A stretch of DNA of 5,259 nt from Candidatus Bathyarchaeota archaeon (GTDB lineage: Archaea; Thermoproteota; Bathyarchaeia; Bathyarchaeales; Bathycorpusculaceae), in the NCBI GenBank assembly GCA_013330975.1, contig DUHG01000119.1, positions 1 through 5,259 on the forward strand, written 5' to 3'. Positions 5,128-5,259 of this stretch are shown piece after piece. The notes under the pieces are model-generated. The model was not told where the DNA came from. It did not search any database and worked only from the letters and a program-made list of their open reading frames with translations. The position numbers and the translations under genes were made by a program. Numbering within the stretch: position 1 is the stretch's first letter; every line of letters starts with the position of its first letter.

Positions 5128-5259
5128 GTGGACGAAGACTTACTTGATTTTGCGTTAGGCTTTGCCGCGGGCAAACAAGTTGAATATGCTGAGGTTAGGG
5201 CACATAGCGAGAAGAGCGAGGAGCTTGCAATGAAAAACGGCGTGTTGGACGCCTACGTT
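5128..5259 (+). CDS. TldD/PmbA-family metallopeptidase, N-terminal part (cut by window edge)
   Basis: The first 44 codons are visible and the gene runs off the right edge in frame. The start MDEDLLDFALGFAAGKQVEYAEVRAHSEKSEELAMKNGVLDAYV is split here only by description: an initial helix (1-15), then VEYAEVRA (18-25) and the K/R-N-G-x-L stretch at 36-40. This matches the N-terminus of TldD/PmbA proteins, which typically read helix, GA-x-YAEVR, then NG-x-L. Family members are zinc peptidases of about 430-480 residues that form TldD-TldE heterodimers and degrade or mature unfolded peptides; the HExxxH motif lies beyond this window. TldD cannot be told from TldE/PmbA on this fragment. GTG 5128 is chosen because an in-frame stop lies at 5107-5109 and no ATG or other common start codon intervenes. 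Confidence 0.8.
   Translation, partial: MDEDLLDFALGFAAGKQVEYAEVRAHSEKSEELAMKNGVLDAYV

Noticed and set aside
1..5259. tRNA genes, CRISPR arrays, transposases or att sites
   Set aside because: A scan by eye on both strands found no T-loop consensus with matching arms, no spaced direct repeats, and no transposase or integrase coding sequence.

Overview
The window looks like a chromosomal stretch of an archaeon. Promoters are of archaeal type: AT-rich TATA-like boxes, some with a purine-rich BRE just upstream, about 25 bp before a very short or absent leader. Purine-rich Shine-Dalgarno sites and GTG/TTG starts are common, and the protein set (stand-alone CBS pair, DrrA-like exporter, TldD/PmbA protein, small membrane proteins) is typical of archaea. 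A mesophilic TACK-type lineage, such as Bathyarchaeia, is my guess from protein style and moderate GC. No marker gene in the window proves it.

Layout from left to right. Positions 1-60 may hold the last codons of a rightward gene, followed by a non-coding stretch with an 8-bp inverted repeat. A leftward gene (208-588) encodes a small VOC/glyoxalase-fold protein. After a 205-bp gap comes a leftward two-gene operon, read as ATPase (2732-1953) then permease (1951-794), encoding an ABC-2 type exporter. From the shared 89-bp upstream gap a CBS-domain protein is transcribed rightward (2822-3304). Three more rightward transcription units follow, each with its own TATA-like element: a four-helix membrane protein of unknown function (3587-3958), a single-pass membrane-anchored protein with an exported domain (4249-4866), and the first 44 codons of a TldD/PmbA-family protein cut by the window edge (5128-5259).

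How they work together. The only clear functional unit is the exporter: the ATPase energises the permease, and the two genes are one base apart. The CBS protein shares an upstream region with the exporter, but any functional link is inference. The others look like independent housekeeping or envelope genes. I see no rRNA, tRNA, CRISPR array, transposase, integrase or defence system. No new multi-gene system is evident. The points most worth following up are two unidentified membrane proteins, an altered metal-ligand position in the VOC protein, and a few unexplained non-coding elements.
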